Assembly (NCBI GenBank): GCA_905181835.1
Contig: CAJIZF010000002.1
Span: forward strand, 1 to 64,000
Direction of reading: 5' to 3'
Source of the DNA: an uncultured Flavobacteriaceae bacterium
GTDB taxonomy: Bacteria; Bacteroidota; Bacteroidia; Flavobacteriales; Flavobacteriaceae
DNA length: 64,000 nt
Of this stretch, positions 23,201 to 35,700 are shown piece after piece. The notes beneath the pieces were generated by a model. The model was not told the origin of the DNA. It ran no database searches and worked only from the letters and a program-made list of their open reading frames with translations. How positions within the stretch are numbered: the stretch's first letter is position 1; each line of letters begins with the position of its first letter. The position numbers and the translations under genes are program-made.

Positions 23201-26200
23201 TTTAATGCATCAGCTTCACACAATTCCTGATTGTCTGGTCCTCCTGTAGGCTCTAATGTTATATTAATTGATGGACCAACAGTTATTGTTCCAGTTAATA
23301 TTGATTCATCACAAACTGATCCTAAAGTCTCAACACTATAGGTAAACAAAGTAGTTTCCGTAAATGGCCCAGATGGTGTTCCGTTGATGGTAATTTGAGT
23401 TCCGTTAATTACAAAATTAACACCTGGTGGCAAATCGAATACATTAGCACCAGTAGCACCAGCACTGAATTCATAAACAATATTAACCAGTGGATCTCCT
23501 TCACAAAGTATCTGAGATTCTGTTCCAAGATCAGATGTTTGTATTAAATCACTGTTTGGATCAATAGTTATAGAACCTGAGATATCTGTATTACATAAAC
23601 TACCAGTTGTACTTATGACGAATGGATAAACAGTTTGTGTAAATATATTTACGTCTGGTGTACCAAATATTACTAAGATTCCAGTTGCCGGATTTAGGTT
23701 CGTATTTAAACCAGATGGAAGACCAGATATATCAACCCCTGTAGCTCCGCTTTGTAATTCATATTCAATATCCACAATAGGTGTAGACTCGCATATAACT
23801 TGATTTTCAGTACCTGAGGCAGAAATTAATTCAAGAATTCCTTGAGGATTAACAGTAATGGTTCCTGAAAGTGATGGATTTGAACAATCACCTCCCAATG
23901 CTGAAACAGTATAATTATATGTTTGTGTGGTTGTTATGTCATCTGTTGGAGTACCGCTAATTGTAATTTGATTACCAACAACACTAAAATCAACACCAGT
24001 TGGGAGGTTAACCACGTTAACTGAGTCGGCTGCACCTGAGAACTCGTAAATTATTGACTCTATAGCTTCTCCTTCACATAGAGTTTGAAATTCTGTTCCT
24101 GCATCAGAGGTCTGAACTAAATCACTATTTTCGAGTATTTCTAGCGTTCCTGAAAATTCTGAGTCACATAAAAGCCCTGATGTTTCAATAAGATAATCGA
24201 AAACTCCCAATTGCGTTGGACTTCCAAATATGGTAAGGTCAATAGTTCCAGTAGCAGGATCAGTAACGATACTATAGTTACAACCGTTAGGTAAACCAGT
24301 AACATTAACGTTCAATGCATTTTCAATAGAGAAAACTATCTCAGGATCAATTTCGGTATTTTGGCATAGCACTTGAGAGGTAGGTCCAGATACTGGATCA
24401 TGAGTTATTGTAATAGCTGGTAAGACCTCTATAGTACCTGTTATTTCGATAGCACTACATAAACCAAATGTGGTAATGACATAAGTGTTTATACCAAGAT
24501 CAATGGTAGGAATCCCAGAAATTGTTAATAATAAAACCCCAGTTGTATCGTCCAAATTGTAAGAAACACCAGTTGGTAATCCAGTTACAGTTGCTCCGAG
24601 ACTGCCACCTTGCAGTTCATAAACTATATCATCGATTTCTAAATTCTCACAAACAATTTGATTATCCGATCCAACAGCTGATGTTAACACAATTTCATCA
24701 TCTGGGTTAACTGTAATTTCTCCAGTTACAGAATTATCACAATCTTGACCAATTGTTTCGATAGTGTAAGTGAAATTTTGTTGCGATGAAATATCATCAG
24801 TTGGAAATCCAGAAATAATTAATTGAGTTCCATTAAAAGTATAGAAAATTCCTAACGGAAGGCCCTCTACAGAAATTGCAATAGGAGTGTTACTAAGATC
24901 GTAAATAATATCCTGAATTGGTTCTCCTTCACAAACTTCTTGAATATCTGAACCTCCTCCAGGATTAAGTAAAATCTCAATTGAAGGTCCTACCGTGATA
25001 GTTCCATTTAATGGTGTTGGTGGAGAACAATTACCACCGTCTGCAGAGACCGTATAGTTAAATATAGTAGTACTTACAAATGGACCGTTAGGAGTACCAG
25101 TTATAACAACTTGACTTCCAACTATCGTAAAATTAACTCCAGGTGGTAATCCAGTTACAGTGGCACCACTAGCTCCTCCGCTAAATTGATATATGATATC
25201 GTTTAAAGGTTCCCCCTCGCAAAGCACTTGCGCATCGGTATCTTCTGCGGACACTAATTCTAAATCACCCTCTGGATCTACAGTAATTGTTCCTGTTGTT
25301 GAACTGTTACAAGGGCTTCCAGTCGAAGTTACCGTATAGTTATATACTGTTTGCGCAGTGATGTCAGCCGTTGGAGTTCCTGATATTTCTACCTGGGTTC
25401 CACCTCCTGTTACAGTAAAAGTAACTCCCGTTGGTAAGCCTGTTACCGTAGCTCCTGAGGCCCCATCTAATAATTGATATTGGATCAGTTGAATTGGAGT
25501 GTTTTCACAAACTACTTGTGCATCGGTACCAATTGGAGTATTTAATAATAAACCAGCTTCGGGATCAACGGTTATCGTACCGTTTAGAGTTGCATTTAGA
25601 CATGTCCCTGAGGTAGTTACCGTATAAGGATATACCTGTGTAGTATTAATCGGATCAGTTGGTGTTCCTGATATAGTAAGCTCATTACCAACTATCACAA
25701 AAGTAACTCCTGCTGGTAGACCTGTAACCACTGCACTAATAGCACCCCCGCTAAATTGATATATGATATCGTTTATCGGTTCACCTTCACAAAGTACTTG
25801 TGAATCCGTATCGACTGGCGATATTAATTCTAGATCATCGTCTGGATCTATGGTAATCGTTCCTGTTGTCGAGCTATTACATGGACTCCCTGCAGTAGTT
25901 ACGGTATAACTAAATATAGTTGTTGCGGTAATATCTACCGTTGGAGTTCCTGAAATCGTTACAATTCCTAGAGCTACACTATAACTTACACCCGCTGGTA
26001 ATCCAGTTACGATAGCATCTGTTGCTCCATCAAATAATTGATAATCAATTGGTAATATTGGAGTGTTTTCACAAATAACTTGTGCATCATCACTACCAAT
26101 ACCTAGAGATACTCCAGCTTCAGGATCAACGGTAATAGTTCCATTTAAAATCACAGCTGCACAAATACCACCTTGGGTAGTCACCGTGTAAGGATAAACC

Positions 26201-26748
26201 TGTGGTGTGCTAATCGGAGCTGTTGGCGTTCCTGATATGGTTAGCTCGTTACCAGCTACCACAAAATTAACCCCTGCCGGAAGGCCTGTAACTGTTGCAC
26301 TACTAGCTCCACCACTAAACTCATAAACAATATCCACTAATGGTTCTGTTTCACAAAGTATTTGGGCATCAGTTCCTACTGCAGATGTTATGTTCAATTC
26401 ATCGTCTGGATTTAAGGTAATCGTTCCACTTAAACTTGTATTTAAACAGCTTCCAGTGGTAGTTATCGTATAACCATATATAGTTGTTGTAGTAATATTA
26501 TCTGTAGGAGTTCCTGAAATCGTTGCGATTCCTGAAACTACACTGAAACTGATACCTGCTGGTAATCCTGTTACAGTGGCACCTGTCGCTCCATCTAATA
26601 GTTGATAGGTAATATCTAAGATCGCAGTGTTTTCACATAAGACCTGAGCATCATCACTTCCAGGAGTTAATTGTAAATCAGCTTCTGGGTTTACGGTAAT
26701 CGTTCCATTTAGGCTTGAATCTAGACAAGTACCGCCTAGTGTAGTCAC
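20293..26748 (-). CDS. Adhesin fragment J: second-family repeats, SprB repeats, PKD, type B sorting domain
   Basis: 2151 residues, the largest intact C-terminal piece. Residues 1 to about 1550 are second-family repeats, becoming more divergent toward the end. Near residue 1560 a SprB-type repeat reads VYCYGSANGAVNLVLSAG with SWSGPNSFSS and LLPGTYIVEITD. Residues about 1715-1760 are DLDFDGIPDYGDSDLDGDG-like, resembling calcium-binding thrombospondin type 3 repeats. A PKD domain (about 1975-2045, MWNFGDGTPLEFGPVVTHAF) precedes the gliding-motility-associated type B C-terminal domain (about 2055-2151, ending GLFKILR). The start codon is internal to a repeat. Confidence 0.85.
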   Translation of the reverse strand: MTTLGGTCLDSSLNGTITVNPEADLQLTPGSDDAQVLCENTAILDITYQLLDGATGATVTGLPAGISFSVVSGIATISGTPTDNITTTTIYGYTITTTGSCLNTSLSGTITLNPDDELNITSAVGTDAQILCETEPLVDIVYEFSGGASSATVTGLPAGVNFVVAGNELTISGTPTAPISTPQVYPYTVTTQGGICAAVILNGTITVDPEAGVSLGIGSDDAQVICENTPILPIDYQLFDGATDAIVTGLPAGVSYSVALGIVTISGTPTVDITATTIFSYTVTTAGSPCNSSTTGTITIDPDDDLELISPVDTDSQVLCEGEPINDIIYQFSGGAISAVVTGLPAGVTFVIVGNELTISGTPTDPINTTQVYPYTVTTSGTCLNATLNGTITVDPEAGLLLNTPIGTDAQVVCENTPIQLIQYQLLDGASGATVTGLPTGVTFTVTGGGTQVEISGTPTADITAQTVYNYTVTSTGSPCNSSTTGTITVDPEGDLELVSAEDTDAQVLCEGEPLNDIIYQFSGGASGATVTGLPPGVNFTIVGSQVVITGTPNGPFVSTTIFNYTVSADGGNCSPPTPLNGTITVGPSIEILLNPGGGSDIQEVCEGEPIQDIIYDLSNTPIAISVEGLPLGIFYTFNGTQLIISGFPTDDISSQQNFTYTIETIGQDCDNSVTGEITVNPDDEIVLTSAVGSDNQIVCENLEIDDIVYELQGGSLGATVTGLPTGVSYNLDDTTGVLLLTISGIPTIDLGINTYVITTFGLCSAIEITGTIEVLPAITITHDPVSGPTSQVLCQNTEIDPEIVFSIENALNVNVTGLPNGCNYSIVTDPATGTIDLTIFGSPTQLGVFDYLIETSGLLCDSEFSGTLEILENSDLVQTSDAGTEFQTLCEGEAIESIIYEFSGAADSVNVVNLPTGVDFSVVGNQITISGTPTDDITTTQTYNYTVSALGGDCSNPSLSGTITVNPQGILELISASGTENQVICESTPIVDIEYELQSGATGVDISGLPSGLNTNLNPATGILVIFGTPDVNIFTQTVYPFVISTTGSLCNTDISGSITIDPNSDLIQTSDLGTESQILCEGDPLVNIVYEFSAGATGANVFDLPPGVNFVINGTQITINGTPSGPFTETTLFTYSVETLGSVCDESILTGTITVGPSINITLEPTGGPDNQELCEADALNPLQPIVYNFSETPVSLSVNGLPLGISYAFDTVLNQLIISGFPTENISVTTNYIYTITTIGQVCENSVSGEITVNPADEISLLSDIGTNDQIVCDNSEIINIVYILEGGSIGATVTGLPTGVSYNTDDSSGSLLLTISGTVVGLGIYNYQITTFGLCENTALIELGTIEVIDSGDTIVPVNPQATNQSLCLNNEIDPIVFTISDALFADVSGLPNGCTYTNEIDPTTGDIILEIIGAPLVVGTFNYIVESSFGNCNSQFQGIIDVIDGPYFDLLSDPSTEFQEVCENSPIDIISYQLIGNYDNFTSIGLTDGLEASFDPITGIITISGQYNGTALTSALVIQYILYASSPNDCLAALEGEIIIYPAVAIADSIIVTQISPDPGPGDPPLLNSEIKPVYCYGSANGAVNLVLSAGSISGVYTYSWSGPNSFSSINQDIENLLPGTYIVEITDVTNDQGCGVTTESFEVTESDEIIVDIVDIILPSCDSGINDGEIQLQITGGDVNLIDQIEWYTLDGSQNCFNYSISPIDLDFDGIPDYGDSDLDGDGTTDPGLIDADNDGIIDSADPDLGSGIDNNNDGIDDDYFITTLQYFNCDSNIFETIDIYNSSFIGTEIIICAGLNTLILGDPTLLNVEGGINSCNAGSWELLPQYSGLSTIFNLAPGIYKVEINNNDLDGNVLCSKEEIFQINRDSISYDNLAVDFELCELTSGYLTIDVYSNDSELFFYYDNQIIDPGNIEIINSFPDFNTYEIFISNPLTEAPLEIINEFGCGVIVDEEETNWFVPVPEIQFSNPEYDQFGSISIGSSIIFESTFTTGIETFMWNFGDGTPLEFGPVVTHAFNLDGIYIVTLDIYSSAGCTASVTQEIRIGKGYTIMLPNVFTPNSDNFNDLFRPLFTGGILEIDFQIFDPDGHQIYYENSVTDLISNDLIINGWDGENAKSTTPYFIYKVKAKLLTGEEVIKTGLFKILR

Positions 26749-29700
26749 TGTATAAGTTAAAAGTTGTTTGAGTAGTAAGCGGATCTGTCGGTGTTCCAGA
26801 TATAGTTAGCTCGATTACCAGCTATCACAAAAGTAACTCCTGCTCGGTAGGCCTGTAACTGTTGCGCTACTGGCTCCACCACTAAATTCATAAACAATAG
26901 CTACTAAGGGTTCTGTTTCACAAAGTATTTGCTGCATCAGTTCCTGCTGTTGATATTAAGTCCAAATCATCATCTGGATCTAAGGTAATCGTTCCAGTTG
27001 TAGTACCAGAACAAGATTCTCCAGTGGTAGTTATCGTGTAGTTAAATACAGTTGTTGTTGTAATGTTATCTGTTGGAGTTCCTGAAATCGTAATGATATT
27101 TGCAACTAAACTAAAACTTACTCCAGCAGGCAATCCTGTTACTGTAGCATTTGTAGCATCACCTTCTAACTGATAGGTAATATCTAAGATAGGAGTGTTT
27201 TCACACAATACCTGCGCATCACTTCCAGTAGGAGAGGTCAATACTAAACCACCTTCTGGGTTTACGGTAATCGTTCCATCCAAACTTGCAGCTGAACAAT
27301 TTCCTCCCTGTGTAGTCACTGTATAGTTAAATGTTGTTTGAGTAGGAATCGGACCTGTCGGCGTTCCAGATATAGTAAGCTCGTTACCAGCTATCACAAA
27401 AGTAACTCCTGCTGGTAGGCCTGTAACTGTTGCACTGGTAGCACCTGCGCTAAACTCATAAACAATAGCTACTAAGGGTTCTGTTTCACAAAGTATTTGT
27501 GCATCTGTTCCCTGCTGTTGATATTAAGTCCAAATCATCATCTGGATCTAAGGTAATCGTTCCAGTAGTATCACCACTACAAGGACTTCCCGTCGTAGTT
27601 ATGGTATAATCATAAACGGTTGTTGACGTAATATCCACCGATGGCGTTCCTGATATCGTTACGATTCCAGATAGAACACTAAAACTTACTCCAGCAGGCA
27701 ATCCTGTTACTGTAGCATTTGTAGCATCACCTTCTAACTGATAGGTAATATCTAAGATAGTTGTGTTTTCACACAATACCTGCGCATCACTTCCAATAGG
27801 AGAGGTCAATACTAAACCACCTTCTGGGTTTACGGTAATCGTTCCATCCAAACTTGCAACTGAACAATTTCCTCCCTGTGTAGTCACTGTATAGTTAAAT
27901 GTTGTTTGAGTAGGAATCGGACCTGTTGGCGTTCCTGATATAGTAAGCTCGTTACCAGCTATCACAAAAGTAACACCTGCTGGTAGGCCTGCAACTGTTG
28001 CACTGGTAGCACCTGCGCTAAACTCATAAACAATAGCTACTAAGGGTTCTGTTTCACAAAGTATTTGTGCATCTGTTCCCGCGATCGATACTATGGCTAA
28101 ATCATCATCTGGATCTAAGGTAATCGTTCCAGTAGTATCACCACTACAAGGACTTCCCGTCGTAGTTATGGTATAATCATAAACAGTTGTTGATGTAATA
28201 TCCACCGATGGCGTTCCTGATATCGTTACGATTCCAGATAGAACACTAAAACTTACTCCAGCAGGCAATCCTGTTACTGTAGCATTTGTAGCATCACCTT
28301 CTAATTGATAGGTAATATCTAAGATAGTTGTGTTTTCACACAATACCTGCGCATCACTTCCAATAGGAGAGGTCAATACTAAACCACCTTCTGGGTTTAC
28401 GGTAATCGTTCCATCCAAACTTGCAGCTGAACATGTACCTATAGTGGTAACGGTATAATCAAAAATTGTCTGAGTAGGAATCGGACCTGTCGGCGTTCCA
28501 GATATAGTAAGCTCATTACCAACTACCACAAAAGTAACACCTGCCGGTAGGCCTGTAACCGCTGCACTGGTAGCACCGCCACTAAATTCATAAACAATAG
28601 CTACCAAGGGTTCTGTTTCACAAAGTATTTGTTCATCTGTTCCCGGAATCGATACTATGGCTAAATCATCATCTGGATTTACAGTAATTGTTCCATTTAA
28701 ACTCGTGTTAGAACATCCACCCGTAGTAGTTATGGTATAATCATAAACAATTGTTGATGTAATATCATCAGTTGGAGTTCCCGATATCGTTACGATATCT
28801 AAATCAACACTGAAACTTACTCCTGTTGGTAATCCCGTTGCCGTTGCATCGGTTGCACCATCAAATAGTTGATAGGTGATAGCTGTTATTGGTTCAGTTT
28901 CACATAGTACTTGGGCATCGGTACCAATAGGAGAGGTTAATGTGATTATACCCTCTGGATTGACCGTAATCGTTCCATCTAAGCTTGTATCTTGACAAGT
29001 ACCCCCAAGCGTAGTCACGGTATATGGGTATACTTGGGTAGTTGTAATATTTGCTGTTGGTGTACCAAATATGGTTACCTGATTAGCAGCTACCACAAAA
29101 TTTACTCCTGTTGGTAACCCCGAAACTGTAGCACTAGTTGCACCTGCACTAAACTCATACACAATATCTATTAATGGTTCTGTTTCACAAAGCACCTGCG
29201 ATTCGCTTCCTACAGGTGATATTAATGCTAAATCATCATCTGGATCTACTGTAATAGTTCCAGTTGTAGTGCCACTACAAGATGTTCCTGTAGTAGTTAT
29301 GGTATAGTTGTAAACGGTCGTTGAAGTAATATTTACTGTAGGAAATCCTGACATTGTAATAATATCTGATACAAAACTAAAGCTTATACCTGCCGGTAAT
29401 CCTGTTACGGTAGCACCTGTTGCGCCGTCTACTAGCTGATAGGTAATATCAAGAATATCAGAATTTTCACAAACTACTTGCGCATCGCTACCAATAGGAG
29501 AGGTCAATACTAAACCACCTTCTGGATTCACCGTAATGCTTCCATTTAAGTTGGTATCTTGACAGGTACCTCCTAAAGTAGAAATTGTATATGGGTATAC
29601 CTGAATGTTTGTAATATTGTCAGTTGGAGTTCCCGATATAATTAGCTGATTTCCAGCTATCACAAAAGTAATCCCTGCCGGTAGGCCCGTAACTGTTGCA

Positions 29701-32700
29701 CTGGTAGCTCCACCACTAAATTCATAAATAATATTCGATAAAGGTTCTGTTTCACAAAGCACTTGAGAATCAGTTCCTATTACTGATATTAATTCTAAAT
29801 CATCATTTGGTTCCAACGTAATCGTTCCAAGTAAGCTTGAATTAGAACAACTTCCTGTGGTAGTTACGGAATAGTTATAAACAGTTGTTACCGTAATATC
29901 CACTGTAGGAGTTCCAGATATGGTCACGATATTAGAAACAACACTGAAACTTAATCCAGTTGGTAATCCAGATGCGATAGCACCTGTTGCTCCATCTAAT
30001 AGTTGATATTCTATTTGTGTAATAGGACTGTCCTCACATAGAATTTGCGAATCAGTTCCAGTAGGAGAAGTTAATACTAACCCACCTTCTGCGTCTACAG
30101 TAATGGTTCCACTTAAACTTGTATTGGTACAAGCACCAATAGTAGTAATTGTGTAAGGGTATACCTGTGTTGTAGTGATATCATCTGTTGGAGTTCCAGA
30201 TATGGTCACTAAATCCCCAATTATCGTGAAAGTAACACCTAATGGTAATCCAGTAATATTTGCACTGGTAGCACCTGCACTAAACTGATAAATAATACTA
30301 TTAATAGGATCCCCTTCACAAAGTACTTGCGAATCAGTTCCTACTGCTGAGATTAAAGACAAGTCATCGTCTGGATCAATAGTGATGGTTCCTGTTGTAG
30401 TACCACTACAAGGACTGCCTGAAGTAGCTATTGTATAGCTATATACCGTTGAAGTAGTTATGTTTACTATAGGCGTTCCTGAAATGGTTACAATACCGTT
30501 GAGAACATTAAATCCTATTCCTGCAGGTAATCCTGTTACTGTAGCACCTGTTGCTCCATCTAATAATTGATATTCTATTAGTGCTATAGGAGTGTTTTCA
30601 CATAGTATTTGCGCATCGGTTCCAGCTGGTGAAATTAAATTTAAGCGACCTTCTGGATCTACGGTTATGGTTCCACTTAAACTTGTATCTGCACAGGTAC
30701 CAATGGTAGTTACTGTGTAATTATATACCGTCTGAGTAGTAATGTCATCAGTTGGAGTTCCAGATATAGTTAGTTCATTACCTACAATTAAAGAGGTCAC
30801 TCCTAATGGTAGCCCGGAAACTGTCGCACTGGTAGCACCTGCACTGAATTCATAAACAATAGCTACTAAAGGATCTGTTTCACAAAGGACTTGCGAGTCT
30901 GTTCCTACCGCTGATATTAAGTCTAAATCATCGTCAGGATTTACCGTAATGGTTCCACTTAAACTTGTATCTGCACAGGTACCAATGGTAGTTACTGTAT
31001 AATTATATACCGTCTGAGTAGTAATGTCATCAGTTGGAGTTCCAGATATAGTTAGCACATTACCTACAATTGCAGAGGTCACACCTGCTGGAAGAGTACG
31101 AAACTGTTGCACTGGTAGCTCCTGCACTAAATTCATAATCGATAGCTACTAAAGGATCTGTTTCACAAAGTACTTGCGCATCTGTTCCTACCGCTGATAT
31201 TAAGTCTAAATCATCGTCAGGATTCACCGTAATGGTTCCACTTAAACTTGTATCTGCACAGGTTCCAATGGTAGTTACTGTGTAAGAGTATACTGTTTGA
31301 GTAGTAATATTATCAGTTGGAGTTCCAGATATGGTTAGCACATTACCTACAATTGCAGCCGTTACACCTGCTGGAAGAGTACTAACCGTTGCACTGGTAG
31401 CACCTGCACTAAATTCATAATCGATGGCTACTAAAGGATCTGTTTCACAAAGTACTTGCGAGTCTGTTCCAACTGCTGATGTTAAGTCTAAATCATCGTC
31501 AGGGTCTACCGTAATAGTTCCTGTTACGGAGCCACTACATGGACTTCCTGTGGTAGTAAGTTCATAGTTATATACTGTCTGGATAATAATATCATCTGTT
31601 GGAGTTCCTGAAATTGTTGCAATACCTGAGGCAACATTCAAACTTACACCTGCCGGTAATCCTGTTACCGTAGCACCAGTAGCACCATCCACAAGTGTAT
31701 ATTCGATAGCTACTAAAGGATCTGTTTCACATAGTATCTTGCGCATCGGTTCCAGCTGCTGAAGTTAAATCTAACCCACCTTCTGGATCTACTGTAATGG
31801 TTCCACTTAAACTTGTATCTGCACAGGTACCAATGGTAGTAACTGTGTAAGAGTATACTCGTCTGAGTAGTAATATTATCAGTTGGAGTTCCAGATATAG
31901 TTAGCACATTACCTACAATTGCAGAGGTCACACCTGCTGGAAGAGTACTAACAGTTGCACTAGTAGCTCCTGCACTAAATTCATAATCAATAGCTACTAA
32001 AGGATCTGTTTCACAAAGGACTTGCGCATCTGTTCCTACCGCTGATATTAAGTCTAAATCATCGTCAGGATTTACCGTAATGGTTCCACTTAAACTTGTA
32101 TCTGCACAGGTACCAATGGTAGTTACTGTATAGTTATATACCGTCTGAGTAGTAATGTCATCAGTTGGAGTTCCAGATATAGTTAGCACATTACCTACAA
32201 TTGCAGAGGTCACACCTGCTGGAAGAGAACTAACCGTTGCACTGGTAGCTCCTGCACTAAATTCATAATCGATGGCTACTAAAGGATCTGTTTCACAAAG
32301 GACTTGCGCATCTGTTCCTACCGCTGATATTAAGTCTAAATCATCGTCAGGATTTACCGTAATGGTTCCACTTAAACTTGTATCTGCACAGGTACCAATG
32401 GTAGTTACTGTATAGTTATATACCGTCTGAGTAGTAATGTCATCAGTTGGAGTTCCAGATATAGTTAGCACATTACCTACAATTGCAGCCGTCACACCTG
32501 CTGGAAGAGTACTAACCGTTGCACTGGTAGCACCTGCACTAAATTCATAATCGATGGCTACTAAAGGATCTGTTTCACAAAGTACTTGCGAGTCAGTTCC
32601 AACTGCTGATGTTAAGTCTAAATCATCGTCAGGGTCTACCGTAATAGTTCCTGTTACGGAGCCACTACATGGACTTCCTGTGGTAGTAAGTTCATAGTTA

Positions 32701-35700
32701 TATACTGTCTGGATAATAATATCATCTGTTGGAGTTCCTGAAATTGTTGCAATACCTGAGGCAACATTCAAACTTACACCTGCCGGTAATCCTGTTACCG
32801 TAGCACCAGTAGCACCATCTACTAGGTCATAAGTAATGTCAATAATAGGTGTATTTTCACATAATATCTTGCGCATCGGTTCCAGCTGCTGAGGTTAAAT
32901 CTAACCCACCTTCTGGATCTACTGTAATGGTTCCACTTAAGCTTGTATCTGCACAGGTACCAATGGTAGTAACTGTGTAAGAGTATACTGTTTGAGTAGT
33001 AATATTATCAGTTGGAGTTCCAGATATAGTTAGCACATTACCTACAATTGCAGCGGTCACACCTGCTGGAAGAGTACTAACAGTTGCACTGGTAGCTCCT
33101 GCACTAAATTCATAATCGATTGCTACTAAAGGATCTGTTTCACAAAGGACTTGCGCATCTGTTCCTACCGCTGATATTAAGTCTAGATCATCGTCAGGGT
33201 CTACCGTTATCGTTCCTGTTACGGAGCCACTACATGGACTTCCTGTGGTAGTAATATCATAGTTATATACTGTCTGGATAATAATATCATCTGTTGGTGT
33301 ACCAGATATAGTTACACTACCTGAGGCAACATTCAAACTTACTCCTGCTGGTAATCCTGTTACCGTAGCACCAGTTGCACCATCTACTAGGTCATAAGTA
33401 ATGTCAATAATAGGTGTATTTTCACATAAAATCTGCGCATCGGTTCCAGCTGCTGAGGTTAAATCTAAACCACTTTGCGGCTCGACTGTAATAGTTCCGC
33501 TTAGTGTGGTATTTGGACAAGATCCTCCTACTGTAGTGACCGTATAAGGGTATATTTGTGTAGTAGTAATATTATCAGTTGGAGTTCCAGATATAGTTAG
33601 CACATTACCTACAATTGCAGAGGTCACACCTGCTGGAAGAGTACTAACCGTTGCACTAGTAGCACCTGCACTAAATTCATAATCGATGGCTACTAAAGGA
33701 TCTGTTTCACAAAGTACTTGCGAGTCAGTTCCAACTGCAGATATTAGCTCTAAGTTAAACTCAATAACTTCAATATTAAAAGTAACTGGATCTCCTGGAC
33801 CACAAATATTTGAAGGAATAACCGTTAAATCGTAAAAGCCAAGTAGCGAGGATTCAACTACTACAGAATCAGTTCCATCGCCAGAAATTATTTGCGCATT
33901 TGCTGGCGGATTTATTGACCAAGTATAGCTATCTACATCGTTCAGTCCTGTTACTGTGTATGTATTTGCTGTACTCAAACAAACCGTATTCAAGCCAGAA
34001 ATAATACCTGTTCCCGATACTTCTTCAATAAACTCTAATATCAAAGAGTCTGTAGTGATACTACAAGCAGCAGCTGTATTAACATCAAGTGTAAGAACCA
34101 CAAAACCTGAACTAACGTCTAAAGGACTTGGGTTATAAATTGCATTTAAGGAATTTGGGTCATTAAAGAATCCGGTTCCTGAGGTAGTCCATACTAAACT
34201 TGTAAAGTCTGGAGGCGTTATCGAAGCATCACTGATCTGATAGAAATTATCACTTTCACAAATGGTAGCATCTGCTCCAGCAAAAACAGTAATTTCTTCA
34301 TTAATAAACAAATCAATCGAGCTTATAGCAAGATTATTACAAGGAGCATCACCAACAGCTAGAAGGCTTATATTAACAAAATTTGCTGCTATATCATTTG
34401 GTCCAGGAAAATAATTTGTTATTGGGCTAATCGGATCACCAAAAACCCCATCTCCAGAAGTTGTCCATTCCACACTAATAGAATTTTCTACGATACCATT
34501 TAAGGCATAAACATCACCGGCACAGATATTGTCAGTTGCAGGACCCGCATTTGAGGTTGCTTCTTTAGTAATATTTAGAAGTAAGCTATCTGTAGTAGTA
34601 CTACAAGAATTATTGGTAGTAACATCTAATGTTAGAATTACAACACCAGTATCTGCATCTAAAGGACTTGGGTTGTATATAGGGTTTAAGGAATTTGGAT
34701 CATCAAAAAACCCAGTTCCTGAAGTACTCCACACTAAACTTGTAAAGTCTGGAGGCGTTATCGAAGCATCACTGATCTGATAGAAATTATCACTTTCACA
34801 AATAGCAGCATCCGCACCAGCAAAAACAGTAATTTCTCCGTTGATAAATAATTCAATAGAACTTACCGCAAGGTTGTTACAAGGAGCATCTCCAACTGCC
34901 AGAAGACTTAGGGTTACCAAACCATTTCCAATATCATTTGTTCCAGGCGTATAGGTTGTATTGGGGTTATCATCATCACCAAAGACTCCGTCACCAGAAG
35001 TGGTCCATTCCACGCTAATGGAATTTTCTACGATACCATTTAAAGGATAAATAGTACCCGCACAAATTGAATCAGTATCAGGCCCCGCATTTGAGGTAGC
35101 TTCTTTAGTAATGGTCAATAATAAACTGTCTGTATTAATACCACAAGCAGCAGCAGTGCTTACATCTAGCGTTAAAGTAACAAAACCGTTATCCACATCA
35201 ATAGGACTTGGGCTATATGTTGGGTTTAAGGAATTTGGATCATCAAAAAACCCAGTTCCTGAGGTAGTCCATACTAGACTTGTAAAGTCTGGAGGCGTTA
35301 TCGAAGCATCACTGATCTGATAGAAATTATCACTTTCACAAATAGCAGCATCCGCACCCGCAAAAACAGTAATTTCTCCGTTGATAAATAATTCAATAGA
35401 ACTTTCCGCAAGATTGTTACAAGGAGCATCTCCAACTGCCAGAAGACTTAGGGTTACCAAACCATTTCCAATATCATTTGTTCCAGGCGTATAGGTTGTA
35501 CTGGGGTTATCATCATCACCAAAGACTCCGTCACCAGAAGTGGTCCATTCCACGCTAATGGAATTATCTACCACACCATTTAGTATGTAAACATCACCTT
35601 CACAAATAGCATCTGTTGTAGGTCCTGCATTTGAGGTCGCTTCTTTAGTAATATTTAGTAGTAAGCTATCAGTAATAATTCCACAACCACCAGCAGTAGT

